From: Cynocephalus volans
Taxonomy: Eukaryota > Chordata > Mammalia > Dermoptera > Cynocephalidae
Assembly: GCF_027409185.1 (NCBI RefSeq)
Contig: NC_084469.1
Location: 32,850,293-32,914,292 of the forward strand
Length of the DNA: 64,000 nt
Reading direction: 5' to 3'
Within the stretch, counting starts at the first letter, position 1. Each line of letters begins with the position of its first letter. The notes under the pieces were generated by a model. It made no database searches. It worked only from the letters and a program-made list of their open reading frames with translations, and was not told the DNA's origin. Below, piece by piece: positions 12,587 through 24,091 of the stretch. A program made the translations under genes and the position numbers.

Positions 12587-13254
12587 AGGATATTTACTTA
12601 GATGCAGTTATTACCCATGGCTATCTCTTGGTGATGGGATTATGCAGGGGAGATGGTTTCTTCTTTTTAATTTTATCCCTGCTTATCTAATTTTTCCATA
12701 ATGAAACACTAAAGAAGTGTTACTTGGAAAATAAAATAAGTTTCAAAGCAGAGTCTTTTTAGGATTCACCCTTAAAAAATAAGAGAAAAAGTAGTATTTT
12801 CAAGGAATTAGAGAGTGGTCACCTGATGTTGTGAAGGAAGGGAAAAATAATAAAGAAGAATCATTAGTGTTAGGGTAAAGAGATGTTACTGAAGGTAGAA
12901 ACCCTTTGACCCTCCTGGCACTGTACCCTTCACCTCTCCCCACTCATTTCCCTGCCCCATCGATCTACAGCCACTGGAGAGGATCCTCATGCAGCTGCCT
13001 CCTTTTTTGAAGAGAGGACTGCCAGCTCCCTGCTTCCTATCTGCTTGGTGCTTTCTGCCTCTCCCTTTGACCTGCTCCTTAAGAAAGGAAGAAAAGAGTG
13101 CTTTGCCTTTTTGTTTTTAAATGTCTTTAACACATTTTATATTTTATTTGTCTGTAACACTCCCTATTGTCTAAGGAGAACAAAAAGAAACTGCTTTAAG
13201 ATAACTCAGGATCATTTGATTTTTAAAAATGTACTTTTTTCTAGGTTAAATGCT
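12587..13254. other. Intron of locus A, no recognisable feature
   Basis: AT-rich intronic sequence between the zinc-finger exon and the duplicated segment at 13255. Confidence 0.45.
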
Positions 13255-13494
13255 TATGTGGGACCTAAGCTTCCAAGGTGACTTCAGAGAGCCTCCTCAG
13301 AGTCAGCACAGGGAAAGAAGAGGTGCTAGAGTCTCTTTCCCATTCAGGGCTTGAGGGCAGAAAAGAAAGAGACAGAAATGCAAACTAAATGCTCTACTTG
13401 GCCTGAGAGAGGTCTGAACTTGGCAACTCCCCCTACTGCTGCCCCTCTGTCTAGTGCAAACATCATTGATTTAGCTCCCACAGCAGATCAAAGA
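13255..13494. repeat. 240 bp intronic duplication, copy 1
   Basis: Direct repeat of 14652-14887, about 1.4 kb away. Both begin ATGTGGGACCT, share AGAGTCAGCACA, GGGCTTGAGGGCAGAAAAGA and CAACTCCCCCTACTGCT, and end AGATCAAA. Copy 2 fills the intron between the linker exon and the SCAN exon, so this copy is a stray duplicate of that intron. Confidence 0.85.
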
Positions 13495-14463
13495 AATCTG
13501 AAATATGCTTGCTATAAAACAAAGTTACACAATAGCTAGCTTCTTTTTAAAAGTAAAGTATCAAGTTGATAAATGAATAGAGGTTTACTAAACAGAAGCA
13601 AATGAAATGAGAAAAAGCCTGGAAAAAAGGCAAGGAGGAAAGGAGAACTGGGAGGTAAAAACATACTTTGGGGACAGATTCTAAGATTAATCCTCCATTT
13701 CTAATTTTCACATTTTCTTGCTAATAAGAATTCCATTTTTCAAATGCTTTTGTTTGGTAGTGTAAAACCAAATACTAAATAGAATCTTCCTGATTAGCAA
13801 CATATTCACATTTTCACTAAAGTTCATGATGTTACAAAGGTCAGAAGACATGTCACAGTCCTGAAGCTCTTAAGTCTATTGTCTCTAACTCTAGTGTTTG
13901 CCACTGGGATAGAGGAGAGGATAGGATGTTGGTGGGGATGTATGCAAGCTGAGAAGGAAGTTTTGGCAGTAAATCTGAAGAGGGGAAGGTAAATACAGAC
14001 ATAAAAGTTTCAAATAGGACTGTATGGATGGGGAGTAGGTGGTAGATAAAGGTGATGACAGATTGTCTTACCTAAGAGTGCTTTACAGCTTAAAGAGTGT
14101 GTTGGGAGGCATGCGGAAGCTAAAAGAAAAGGATCTCAAGGCTGACCTCTAGCTTGGGGCAGAGCTATTATGGAGTAGAAGGAGGCAAGAGCAGTGGACA
14201 TGATGAGGCAGAAAATGAATGAAATATTTCCCAGTCCTGCTTTAGGGCTCTCTAAAGCTAAGAGATGCTGGCCAGGCTTTATGGCCAAATACGATGTAAA
14301 TTTAATTAATCCTTAGATTATGGGTGGTAAACCAGGCTGTCTCTCACCTAAGAGGTAAAAACAGTAAGGCCATGATGATGATATCAAACACGTGAGCACC
14401 TGCTATGTGCCCTTTATACTCTCTCCTCCTCTCCCTCTCTCCCCACAGAATCCTGCTCCTTAC
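13495..14463. other. Intron of locus A, no recognisable feature
   Basis: Intronic DNA without a recognised repeat, except a faint MIR-like phrase near 14380-14430 (GAGCACCTGCTATGTGCC). Confidence 0.45.
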
Positions 14464-14624
14464 CACTCTCTGGGAAAGGTTGGGTCTCTTGAGATTCACA
14501 CTTGAGCTGAGTCTTCTTGGGCTGGTGCTGGGTGCTTAGTGCCTCGTGCCTCCTGGACTGCTCCCAGAGATGCCTTCTTCTCCCACAGCTCTTCCTGTGC
14601 AGGTCCAAGTGCAGGGCCTGGGAC
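14464..14624 (-). pseudogene. Locus A: linker exon, broken by 7 bp duplication
   Basis: On the minus strand the exon lies between an acceptor (CACTTCCAG) and a donor (AGAGTG|GTAAGG). It encodes the proline- and glutamine-rich linker typical of the exon after SCAN, ending [14 protein letters not shown]. The reading frame is broken by a perfect tandem duplication of 7 bases (GAGGCAC twice, plus-strand positions 14539-14552). Removing one copy in thought would align the two halves of the linker in one frame, so the duplication is the inactivating change here. Confidence 0.65.
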
Positions 14625-14651
14625 CTGGAAGTGATCAGGCACTGCTTTTTT

Positions 14652-14887
14652 ATGTGGGACCTGAGCTTCCAAGGAGACTTAAGAGAGCCTTCTCAGAGTC
14701 AGCACAAGGAAAGGAAGAGAAGCTAGAGTCTTTTTCTCATTCAGGGCTTGAGGGCAGAAAAGACAGAGACAGAAACACAAACTAACTGCTCTACCTGGCC
14801 TGAGAGAGGTTGAACTTGGTAACTCCCCCTACTGCTACCCCTCTGTCCAACCTGAACATCATTTGATCTGGCTCCCACAACAGATCA
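14652..14887. repeat. 240 bp intronic duplication, copy 2
   Basis: Partner of 13255-13494. This copy spans nearly the whole short intron between the linker exon and the SCAN exon and probably represents the original position. Confidence 0.85.
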
Positions 14888-14902
14888 AATCCCACTTCCC
14901 AC

Positions 14903-15377
14903 CTGCTGTCCTGGTTCAAATCTTTTCTTTAAACCCTCCAGCACAATTATAGCCTCTTCTTCACTCTTAGGGTGATGTCCCTGCACCCAGGACTCGAGCT
15001 CCTCAGGCAGGATAGTCAGGAATTGTTTCAGCACCAGTAACTCCTTGGATTTCCTTCTTGGTGTGTCTCTCTGGCCTCAGTCACTCACAGCAGAGTATCT
15101 GTACTTGGCTTAGGGCCTCCCGGGGACCAGGAGTCTCCAGGTAGCAGAGTTGCCTGAAGTGCTGGCGGAAGATCTCCTGACTGGTAGAGTGGTTCCCAGG
15201 TAGCCTGGTTTCATACTCCCAAGACAGTTCCTCTTCCTTTGGCTCCATCATCATAATCTCTTGTTCCTGTGTACCCTGAAAGGCGAGAGTTTTAGCTGCT
15301 GATAGTGATACAGCCATCCTGGCCTGGTCTAGCTCTGTAGAAGGCCCATACCAGCTGTAGTCTTTCAGGGGCACCCT
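14903..15377 (-). pseudogene. Locus A: SCAN-domain exon, broken
   Basis: The exon encodes an acidic N-terminus (from [11 protein letters not shown], then E-P-K-E-E-E-L-S-W) and the SCAN dimerisation domain: [11 protein letters not shown], then T-P-G-P-R-E-A-L-S, then L-C-C-E. The expected tryptophan after L-C-C-E is TGA (plus strand 15081-15083). About 30 bases further a one-base insertion (ATCCAAGGAG for ATCCTGGAG) shifts the frame; the rest of SCAN (E-L-L-V-L, I-L-P-E-E-L, S-W-V-Q-G-H-H) can still be read in the new frame up to the donor CAG|GTGGGA. SCAN domains mediate dimerisation between zinc-finger factors. Layout recalls ZNF397-like genes, but I cannot name the gene. Confidence 0.85.
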
Positions 15378-15800
15378 TTAACATAAGAAGAAAGCATTCT
15401 TTTTTTTCATTCATTAAACAAATACTCAGCATCTACTAAGAGCCAAACCTTGTACTATACCCTTTACTTCCTCTTTCTTGTCTGCCCCTCCCCAGAATCC
15501 TGCTCCACTAAGTAACTGCCTGTGAGAAACCTGCAATCTGGTAGAGACAGACATGTAAAGTGTTTTTCTACAGTACAACTAGATAAATGCCACACAGGAA
15601 AAAACAGCAGGAAAAAAAGTGTACTGGGGGCCCTCGGGAAGATATGACTATTGGGAAGAACAAGTTTGAAGCAAAACCCAAGTTTCCAGATCCAGAGCCC
15701 AAAGCTGAGCAGCTTTCAGAGGGCAGCCTCCTCCCAGACGGCCCCTCCACGCTTTCTCAAACTTCTGAAGTAGGGCCTACAGCGAAAGAAAAATGGAAGT
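15378..15800. other. Upstream intron, locus A
   Basis: Non-coding sequence between the SCAN exon and a SCAN fragment. A MIR-like phrase lies at 15415-15470. Nothing else recognised. Confidence 0.4.
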
Positions 15801-15866
15801 CTCTAAATCCTCCAGTACAGGCACAGCCTCTTGTCCACTCTTAGAGTGATGTCCTCGCACCCAGGA
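15801..15866 (-). pseudogene. Extra partial SCAN-domain copy
   Basis: Twenty-two codons on the minus strand read as the C-terminal half of a SCAN domain: S-W-V-R-G-H-H, then S-G-Q-E-A-V, then V-L-E-D-L-E. The DNA matches the SCAN exon at about 14936-14998 (shared GAGGCT, GGACATCAC, GTGATGTCC on the plus strand). No other part of a SCAN exon is visible on either side. It is a second, truncated SCAN copy between the first-exon island and the main SCAN exon. Confidence 0.7.
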
Positions 15867-15939
15867 TTGGTTGGATCGTATTCAAACGTCCAGGATTTGT
15901 ATCAAGGCCCTGTTATGGGGCTGCTACAAGCAAGACTTG

Positions 15940-16760
15940 GTCTCGGGTACAGTGTCCAGCATCAGAGAAACCTAACAGGCAATGGGGTGGGCGGCACCCA
16001 GAGGCCATTAAAGGAGAACATAGCGGGACCGTTGGCCGAGGACAAAGGAGGCACGAAGACAAACGCAGAGCCCGTGTCTCCGTCGCAGAGTGATGCCCCG
16101 GCGGCGACAAGGCCAGCTCAACTGCTACGCCTGGCCGTGGGCAGGTGCCCTCCCGAAAGCCCTGGGGAGAGGGCTGTGGTCCAGGCCAGCTGCAAGCTTC
16201 TCCCTCGGGATCTCGAGAAAAGAACAGAGGGGCACCGAGAGCCGCTGTCGTCCCCAGCACGTGACAACGCAGGCAGCGGGGCGCGGGAGCGCCGGGGACC
16301 CAAACCACCGTCCGCACAAACCCGCGAAGCTGCCTGCGAGGTCTGCTCACTGCAGAACTGCCGCTGCCTGCCGTGGCCGACAGAAGCAGGCGGGCCGTGG
16401 AGCTGGACCTCCCGACGGCCGCCGCCAAGACTCACCTCCCAGGACCAGGAGGTTCCAGTGGGCAACTGCCGCGCGCCGCGCCGCTGCCAGCCGTCCCCCG
16501 ACCCCGGCCGCTGCTCCGCGCCTGCGCAGCCCACAGCCTCAGCCTCCATCTCCCAGCAGCCTTTGCGCCTCCTGCTTCCGCTCGCGGACTCGGGCACCGG
16601 CGCGTGGCGGCCGCCAGGGGGCAGCTGGGCCCGAGCCGACGCGGGTCTGGGTGTGAGCGGAGGCCCTGGGCAGGTGGAGAGCGCGCGGCGCGAGCGGGTT
16701 CCTGCACCAAGTTTGGCGGGCCTGGTCTTTCTGCTGAATTGTACCTCCAGGGACTGTGCA
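15940..16760 (-). promoter_or_regulatory. CpG island and first-exon donor of locus A
   Basis: A GC- and CpG-rich island. On the minus strand a near-consensus splice donor, CTGGGAG|GTGAGTC, lies at plus-strand 16436-16437, fitting a non-coding first exon as in most SCAN zinc-finger genes. The island also has an E-box CACGTG near 16258 and a CTCF-like motif at 16611. The many long open frames on both strands here are a product of GC richness. That the CpGs survive suggests the promoter was active in the germ-line-unmethylated state until recently. Confidence 0.65.
16611..16625 (+). promoter_or_regulatory. CTCF-like motif
   Basis: CCGCCAGGGGGCAGC closely matches the core CTCF consensus (CCACCAGGGGGCGC type). 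Located inside the CpG island. Sequence match only. Confidence 0.45.
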
Positions 16761-16960
16761 GGCTGCCAGAAATGTCAGGGAGATCCTAGCCTTGTGCACG
16801 GCCTGTTGCAGCACTTCCTCTTCTACATTGTTTTCCAGTTACCCTTTCCCAGGCGTGATCAGAGGGTCACAGCCGAGAAGTTCCCCTCAAGGAGAAAATA
16901 TTCCCCAACCAGCGGCCTGCCTGTGTCCATTGGTAAATACAAAGTAATTCCTGGGGCGTA

Positions 16961-17438
16961 GGGCGAGGGGAGGAGAAAAAATAATTCTAAGGTTGATAGG
17001 ACTTGTTGATAGGGGAAATTATTGGTGTCTTGTTTTCCAATAATAATAGAGAAATATCCACCTTATTATGAGTTCTAGGAAAGGTGAGGTAACCATTATG
17101 AGAATGGAAAAGTACAGTAGAACTTCCAAATTAACAAGGGAAAAAACAGAATGCACTATAGTTTGCACAAACCAGCAAAAATAAGAAAAAGAAGCCACTT
17201 GGTTCAAAAGAGGAAATCAAAAGCAAAATTACAAACTATCTAGAAGGCAATGAACAGAACTTCATGCTAAATGCTATGGGACCTAGCCACAGCCATATCT
17301 GAAAATGGATAGCTTTCATTACCTCCTTTATTAACAAATAAGGATATAAAATAACTCAAATTTTGTCTTAAACTATAGTCAGAATTTTTTAGTCACTCTT
17401 TATTACTCTGACACTTCCAGCTCTAGTACTATGACACT
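16961..17438. other. No recognisable feature
   Basis: AT-rich intergenic DNA with no recognised exon or repeat. Confidence 0.5.
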
Positions 17439-17528
17439 TTTTTTTTCTTTGGCGGCTGGCCAGTATGTAGATCCTAATCTTTGACGTTGCTGTTCCAAGT
17501 TGTGCTCTGAGATAACTGGCCAGCCCGT
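17439..17528 (-). mobile_element. tRNA-derived SINE, diverged monomer
   Basis: Minus-strand copy: T-rich left end, then GGCGGCTGGCCAGTATG and the reverse of the A box near CTGGCCAGCCC. The middle is heavily mutated. Confidence 0.65.
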
Positions 17529-18348
17529 TTTAAACTTTAGAAGCACAGTAAAATAAGCCAGAAGAAACAAGTAAGAGTGAATTAATGAAGATAAAAACTG
17601 TAATTAATGAAATAGAAAAATTAAAAATAGTAGATTTTCAGATCTAGTATTCAAATTCAAATGCTGATTCCTTTGAAAAGAGCATTAAAACATAAACTTG
17701 TCTAGATCCTCATTAAGGAAAAGAGAAGAAAAAACTAACAAGATCAGGAATGAGAAATACCACAGAATCAGTAGAGATTAAAAGAATTAGAGACTATGAC
17801 ATTCAACATTAGGGTAGCATATTTGAAAACCTAGATGAGATGGATGATTTTCTAGCAAAATGTAAATTACCAAAATAGTGTGCACCAGCTACATGTTTAT
17901 AAAACCCTGACTTAGGGGTAGATGATCCCAAGAAAGTGCAAAGGAGAAATTTCATTCAGATGTAACATGAAGCACTACCTTCAGGAAAACGTAACATTTC
18001 TAAATGGGAATCATTAAAATATTTAACTAGAAACTACCCACCAAGTTTAATTTGAAATAAGTGTGTACTTTGCCCAAGCAAAATATAGTTTAACTTGAGG
18101 GTTTTTTTCTGCAAGGTATATAGTTTATATCTAGAGGGAAAAGAAAAGCAAGAAAGAAAACAACACATACTATCCTCTTGTGATGAATATAATTCATCTT
18201 GTGATGAATAACAAAATAGACAATTACAAACTTGGACATTCATTTCAAGCACTTATTGAGCAAAAATATATATGTCAATCTAAGTCTGGGTTGGAGGTGA
18301 GGAGATACAAAAATGTAGTTTCCTGCTTTCAAGAAGGTAAAATTCAAG
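17529..18348. other. No recognisable feature
   Basis: AT-rich DNA; an L1-like purine-rich texture between 17600 and 17900 may be an ancient LINE but cannot be aligned by eye. Confidence 0.4.
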
Positions 18349-18440
18349 GGCTGTCCAGTTAGCTCAGTTGGTTAGAGCACAGCCTTGTAATACCAAGGTC
18401 AAGGGTTCGGTTCCTCATATTGGTGGCCAGCCACCAGAAA
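18349..18440 (+). mobile_element. tRNA-derived SINE, monomer
   Basis: GGGCTGTCCAGTTAGCTCAG (A box TAGCTCAGTTGGTTAGAG) and GGTTCGGTTCC (B box) with a CCACCAGAAAAAG tail. The A box is unusually close to a functional tRNA-Ile A box. Confidence 0.85.
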
Positions 18441-20674
18441 AAGAAGCTAAAAGTCTAGGTAATTGGGATCATGAAGAAAACAAGAGCATGTAAAAGATTT
18501 ACAGTACAATAATGGCTTCCTGTAAGCTGTGAGATTGGAGAAGCAAAGAATTTTCGCTTGTTCATTCAAACAAATCATATTAAAGTGTTTGAATTTTTCT
18601 TACAATGAACAATATAATTTTTAAAAAAAGTGCCAAAGCATTTCTCTTTAAAGATCTGTGTGCCCAACAGAAACTGTCAGACATGTTATCTGTATTAAAA
18701 GAAAAAGTTGGCAGTTTAAGTGGTCTCTGAATGATACAGGGGATCAGAAGGGCCTGAGATAGTGAACTGGGCCTTAAAAGAGTTAGCACAATGCAGTAGC
18801 TGTTTAGGGACATTAGTTAGAACAGACCTTGAGCTGGAGGGTTTCATGAAATAAAATGGTCAATGGGTACCTTTCAGAGAAACCATTTTATCCAAGATTC
18901 TAAACAAATTTCACAGACAGAGAAAACAGTCTTTCCAAATGTGTCCTCTGTTATTCAAGGCCTTCTTCATCATGAGGCTTAGCTCATGCCCAACTATACA
19001 GAATATGGTCATAATGTCACATTAACAGAACTTTAGGTCTATCTTCTAATCTCATAAGCTTTAAAGGTAGGAAAAAAGTCCCTCCAAGTCTTTATTTCAT
19101 TAGAGTCAGAAGTTGGAAGAAGAAATGATTTATACTCTAGCTCCAGCCAAGGGACATCACCATTTTTACCTGCTCTGTTATTCAGCATCCTCATTGTAGC
19201 TGATGCTATAGTTCCTTAGCATCAGCTACATTCAAACCCATCCTGCTTCAAGGAAGAGATGGTTTGGATGAAGAGAGCTGGATATAAGGAGTAGATTTAG
19301 TAATGACTGTTGCTGGTATGCTTGGTGAAAGTAGTTTTGATAGTGTTGGGGGAGGATCCTAATGGGTTGAGGGAGAGAGATAAGGATTTGGGGAAGATGA
19401 GTGCAGACAACTCTTTAAACAAAAAATTGGCTACAAAGGGAGCTGATTTAGGGGAAAATGGGGTCAAGGGAGGTGAAGTTGAATTTTGCTTTTTTAGGAT
19501 GGAAGACACCTGAACACATTTTTACATATTTGGGAAGGGAGTAGAGAAGAGGGTTGAATATACAGGAGAGTGGAATAACTGGATGGAGTGAAGTTCTAGA
19601 AGGAGTGGGAGGGGATGGGATAGGAAGCACAGGCAGAAAGATGAACCCTAGATATGAAAAACAGCAGTTCTTTTATTGAGAAGGGAGCAAAATGGAGTGG
19701 ATGCATGTGAGAGATGGGTGAGGGATAAGGATGGGAACAGAAAGTTGAAAATGTTTCTGTGCGAAGGTCTCTAACTCCTTTTGGAGGTAAGGGATCTGGT
19801 GCTAAGATGGAGTAGTGGGTTAGTGGTTAGATGTGTAAGGAGAGAAGGAAGGTGTTAAGAGGTTGCTAAAGACAATGGGGAGAACGCTGACTAGAGATTG
19901 TATTAGTGTTGAGAGCCCAAAGGCATACATCTACCTAGGGGTATGATTTTCTTCCTCAATTCAGGTGAATACTCAGAAGAGGACAATTAGGACTGTCCAT
20001 TGTGGGCTTCGTTGTGGCTAGGAATACGGGACTAAAGGACGATGAGGCAAAAAGGTAAATGAGGCAAGGGCATGCTGGTAAGAGTGGTTGACACCCATTG
20101 AACAATAGTATCTAATAGAGAAGGGTAAAAAACAGAGAGGGATGATGGATAGGATAAAGTGGAAAGGTCACTGGGCTGGAGATCCTGATGAGTTACAAGA
20201 ATACAAAGATTAAACCATACAACAGTGCCTTGGCTCCTTTGAAATACTTCCAATGGTCCAAAGAACATTTCCCAACTCATAAAAATTTGCCATCTGATAT
20301 AAAAAAATTAAGACTTCCTCATTCTCTCTTATTACCTTCTCAAAAGCAGTTAAGCCACCTATAACAATTAAAGTTCTCTCACTATCAAATTTGCAGGGTA
20401 TTTATCCATCCCATCTCTCAATAGTTTCATATAACAGCTTAATTCTAGTCTCTCCAAGAAAAATCTTTATTCAATTCTGTAGTACAGTAAGTAACAATTC
20501 TCAGGTTAACTATTAGATTTGTTTCTTCAAGATATCGCATGCTTGAAAACTTGTGTAAATTCCCTCCCCTCCCATATCCTTGCCATTTATGTACCCGAGG
20601 CCAAGCTCCTTCTAACTTCCAGTAGGATCAGGAAGTACAGAATTTTGTAATCTTCCAAGGCTTCACAAGAAGGA
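18441..20674. other. No gene recognised; purine-rich intergenic DNA
   Basis: About 2.2 kb without a convincing exon. The 19.3-20.1 kb part is strongly G/A-rich on the plus strand and may be a very old LINE. It contains the perfect hairpin described separately at 19195. Confidence 0.4.
19195..19230. repeat. Perfect 13 bp inverted repeat
   Basis: TGTAGCTGATGCT and AGCATCAGCTACA are exact reverse complements separated by 10 bases (ATAGTTCCTT). A transcript would form a 13 bp stem. No other feature explains it. Confidence 0.7.
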
Positions 20675-21223
20675 ATACAGTGGTCCCCTTACCTGATGGG
20701 GGATACGTTCTAAGACTCGCGTTGGATGCCTGAAACCACAGTTAGTACAGAGCCCTATATATATTAAGTTTTTACTATACATACTCATACATACCTATGA
20801 TAAACTTTAGTTTATAAATTAGGCAGTATAAGAGATTAATAATATCTAATAATAAAATAGAAAAATTCTAACAATATGCCGGCATCACTAATCTTGATCT
20901 TTGGGGCCATTATTAAGTAAAATATGGGTTACTTGTACACAAGCACTGAGATACTGCAACTGTCCGATAACCAAGATGGCTGTGAAGTGACTAATGAGAA
21001 AGTAGCATGTACAGCGAGGATATGCCAGACAAAGGGATGATTCATGTCCCGAGTGGGACAAAGCAGGATAGCATGACATTTCATCAGGCTACTCAGAATG
21101 GTATGCAATTTAAAACTTATGAATTGTTTATTTCTGGAATTTTCCATGTAATATTTTTGGACCTCAATTGGCTGCAGAACGGAAACCATGGAAAGAGAAC
21201 CCACAGATAAGGAGGAACTACTG
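20675..21223. mobile_element. Tigger-like DNA transposon, internally deleted
   Basis: Left end TACAGTGGTCCCCTTACC and right end GGAGGAACTACTGTA form imperfect terminal inverted repeats with TA flanks, as for Tigger (Tc1/mariner) elements. GATGCCTGAAACCACAG near the left end is typical. No transposase frame remains. Confidence 0.65.
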
Positions 21224-21479
21224 TAGGTTTTCTCTTTTCCTTCAATGTGCCTTAGATAATCACTGCACACAGGAGCCACTAATAAAAATAGCTGTCATTT
21301 GTTGTCTACTGTGTCTAGAACTATGCTAGGTGCTTAACAAAATTGTCTTATTTAATCTTCACAGTAACATCACAGTAGTGCCACAGGAATAATCATTAAG
21401 ATAATCATTAAGATAATCATTATCTTAACTTTATAGATGATAAAATCAAGTCTCAGAAACATTTTTAAAAATTGACTAA

Positions 21480-21579
21480 CAGGGCTGGCCAGTTGGCTCA
21501 GTTGGTTAGAGCAAGGTGTTATAAACACCAAGGTCAAGGGTTTGGATCCCCATACTGGCCAGCTGCCAGAAAAAAAAAA
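21480..21579 (+). mobile_element. tRNA-derived SINE, monomer
   Basis: GGGCTGGCCAGTTGGCTCAG, A box and B box GGTTTGGATCC, then an A9-10 tail. Target duplication AAAAATTGACTAA on the left and AAAAATTGCCTAA on the right. Confidence 0.9.
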
Positions 21580-22193
21580 TTGCCTAAGATTACACAGATT
21601 AAAAGTGACAGAGCCTGGATTTCACTATGTCAGATTCCAAAGTGCCATTATACTTTTAAATCCTACAGAATAGATTTAGTCACAACTTACATGAAAGATG
21701 ATAACTGGTCTTATGACTTAACTATCCATTTCCTTTTCTCAAGGAAAGACCATCCACCCTAGAGTTCAGGATATCATACTTATCATACTGTTCCCTTGGT
21801 ACAGTTCCTATTATGTATTTAAAAAACAGGGGGAAAACTATTAGATTCCTGGAGGTGCTAAATAGTACACACAAGGACACCATTTTGTGATGATGTAGGT
21901 CCTTTATGCAAGTAATTCCATTTGCAAGATTTTCCTGTAGTGTGGAATCTCTGATGATAAAGTAAGGGGTGAAATATAATTAAAGGCTTACCCCTGTTGA
22001 AGTTTCTGATTTATCCTGTGGCTTTGCATTTAAGAAGGACATATCTGCACATGACCTGAGGCTATATACTCTAAACTGAATCAGATGAAAATTGCTCTTA
22101 GGAAGTTTAGAATTTTCCAAGTACTTACGATGGCTAAAAGTAGATACAACAGTATCTAAAACAAGCATTTTATCATTTACTGTCTTCACAGGG
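21580..22193. other. No recognisable gene; likely 3' UTR of locus B
   Basis: The sequence just past the zinc-finger array on the minus strand; degenerate finger-like phrases continue to about 21880 (for example TGTGGAATCTCTGATGATAA on the plus strand). Confidence 0.4.
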
Positions 22194-23290
<1,097 letters not shown>

Positions 23291-23932
23291 CATAAATTAA
23301 AAGTATAAATGGTTACCTCCTCATGCTAGGAGAAAAGAAATTCTTAGATGGGAAGGCAAATATCAAAGTAAAACATTTATATGTTTGGTTGAGCTTCTAA
23401 ATTCTCAAAAATGTTTTTATGCTGGGTGATGTAATTCCAATAGATCCTTCTGACCCTTCACTGTAGATTCAATAGCAGGGAGATGAACAGGACAGTGACT
23501 GAGAGACCATGGAAGGAAAAAAAATGGTTTTATAATCTGGGAAAGAGAAAAGCTTATAAATTTAACTTTGGTCTCTCTAGGATATAAATTCCCAAACATG
23601 GATTATCATCAGAATCACATGGAGGAGCTGCTGAATCAAAAGGAATCTACTGTATTCTTCTCTCTGAAGACTGTCTTTCTCCTTTATTACCTCAGTTCCT
23701 GGATCCTGAAATTTCCTTTATTCAAAAGAGCAGCCCTGGATGAACTAGAATCTCCTAGTTCTAGTCTCAGAATCTTAGAAAAGAGAGTCAGCTGGATGAC
23801 ACTTGCATTAATATCACCCAGATAACTCCTCTGCTTTGCTTCCATACCCATCAACCAATCTTCAGATTAGAAGCTAGCTTCCCGTATAGATTTTCCTAGG
23901 GAGAGAATGTGTTGACAGCCCACTCAATTTCT
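23291..23932. other. Intron or 5' region of locus B
   Basis: No linker, SCAN or KRAB exon recognised. Confidence 0.4.
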
Positions 23933-24009
23933 TCTTTTGCTTTGTTTTGTTTTGGCAGCTGGCTGGTAAGGGGATCTGAACCCTTGACCATGGTGTTATC
24001 AGCACCACA
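23933..24009 (-). mobile_element. tRNA-derived SINE, 5'-truncated
   Basis: Only the 3' half of the SINE (tail TTTGTTTTGTTTTGGCAGC through B box to GGTGTTATCAGCACCAC) is present. A perfect 16 bp target duplication AGCCCACTCAATTTCT at 23917-23932 and 24010-24025 shows it inserted in this truncated form. Confidence 0.88.
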
Positions 24010-24091
24010 AGCCCACTCAATTTCTGAACCACTCATCAGTTGTCCTGCCCCAAGCTTCTAATCTTACATTATTCTTGAATAATTTCCCTAC

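Noticed and set aside
15831-16961. 376-codon open frame on the plus strand in the CpG island
   Set aside because: GC-rich islands rarely contain stop codons. Several overlapping frames on both strands are equally long, none shows a known domain, and amino acid content is just that of CpG-rich DNA.
18349-18440. Functional tRNA-Ile gene
   Set aside because: The A and B boxes are good, but the arms do not pair properly, the anticodon region is that of the SINE family, and a SINE tail follows.
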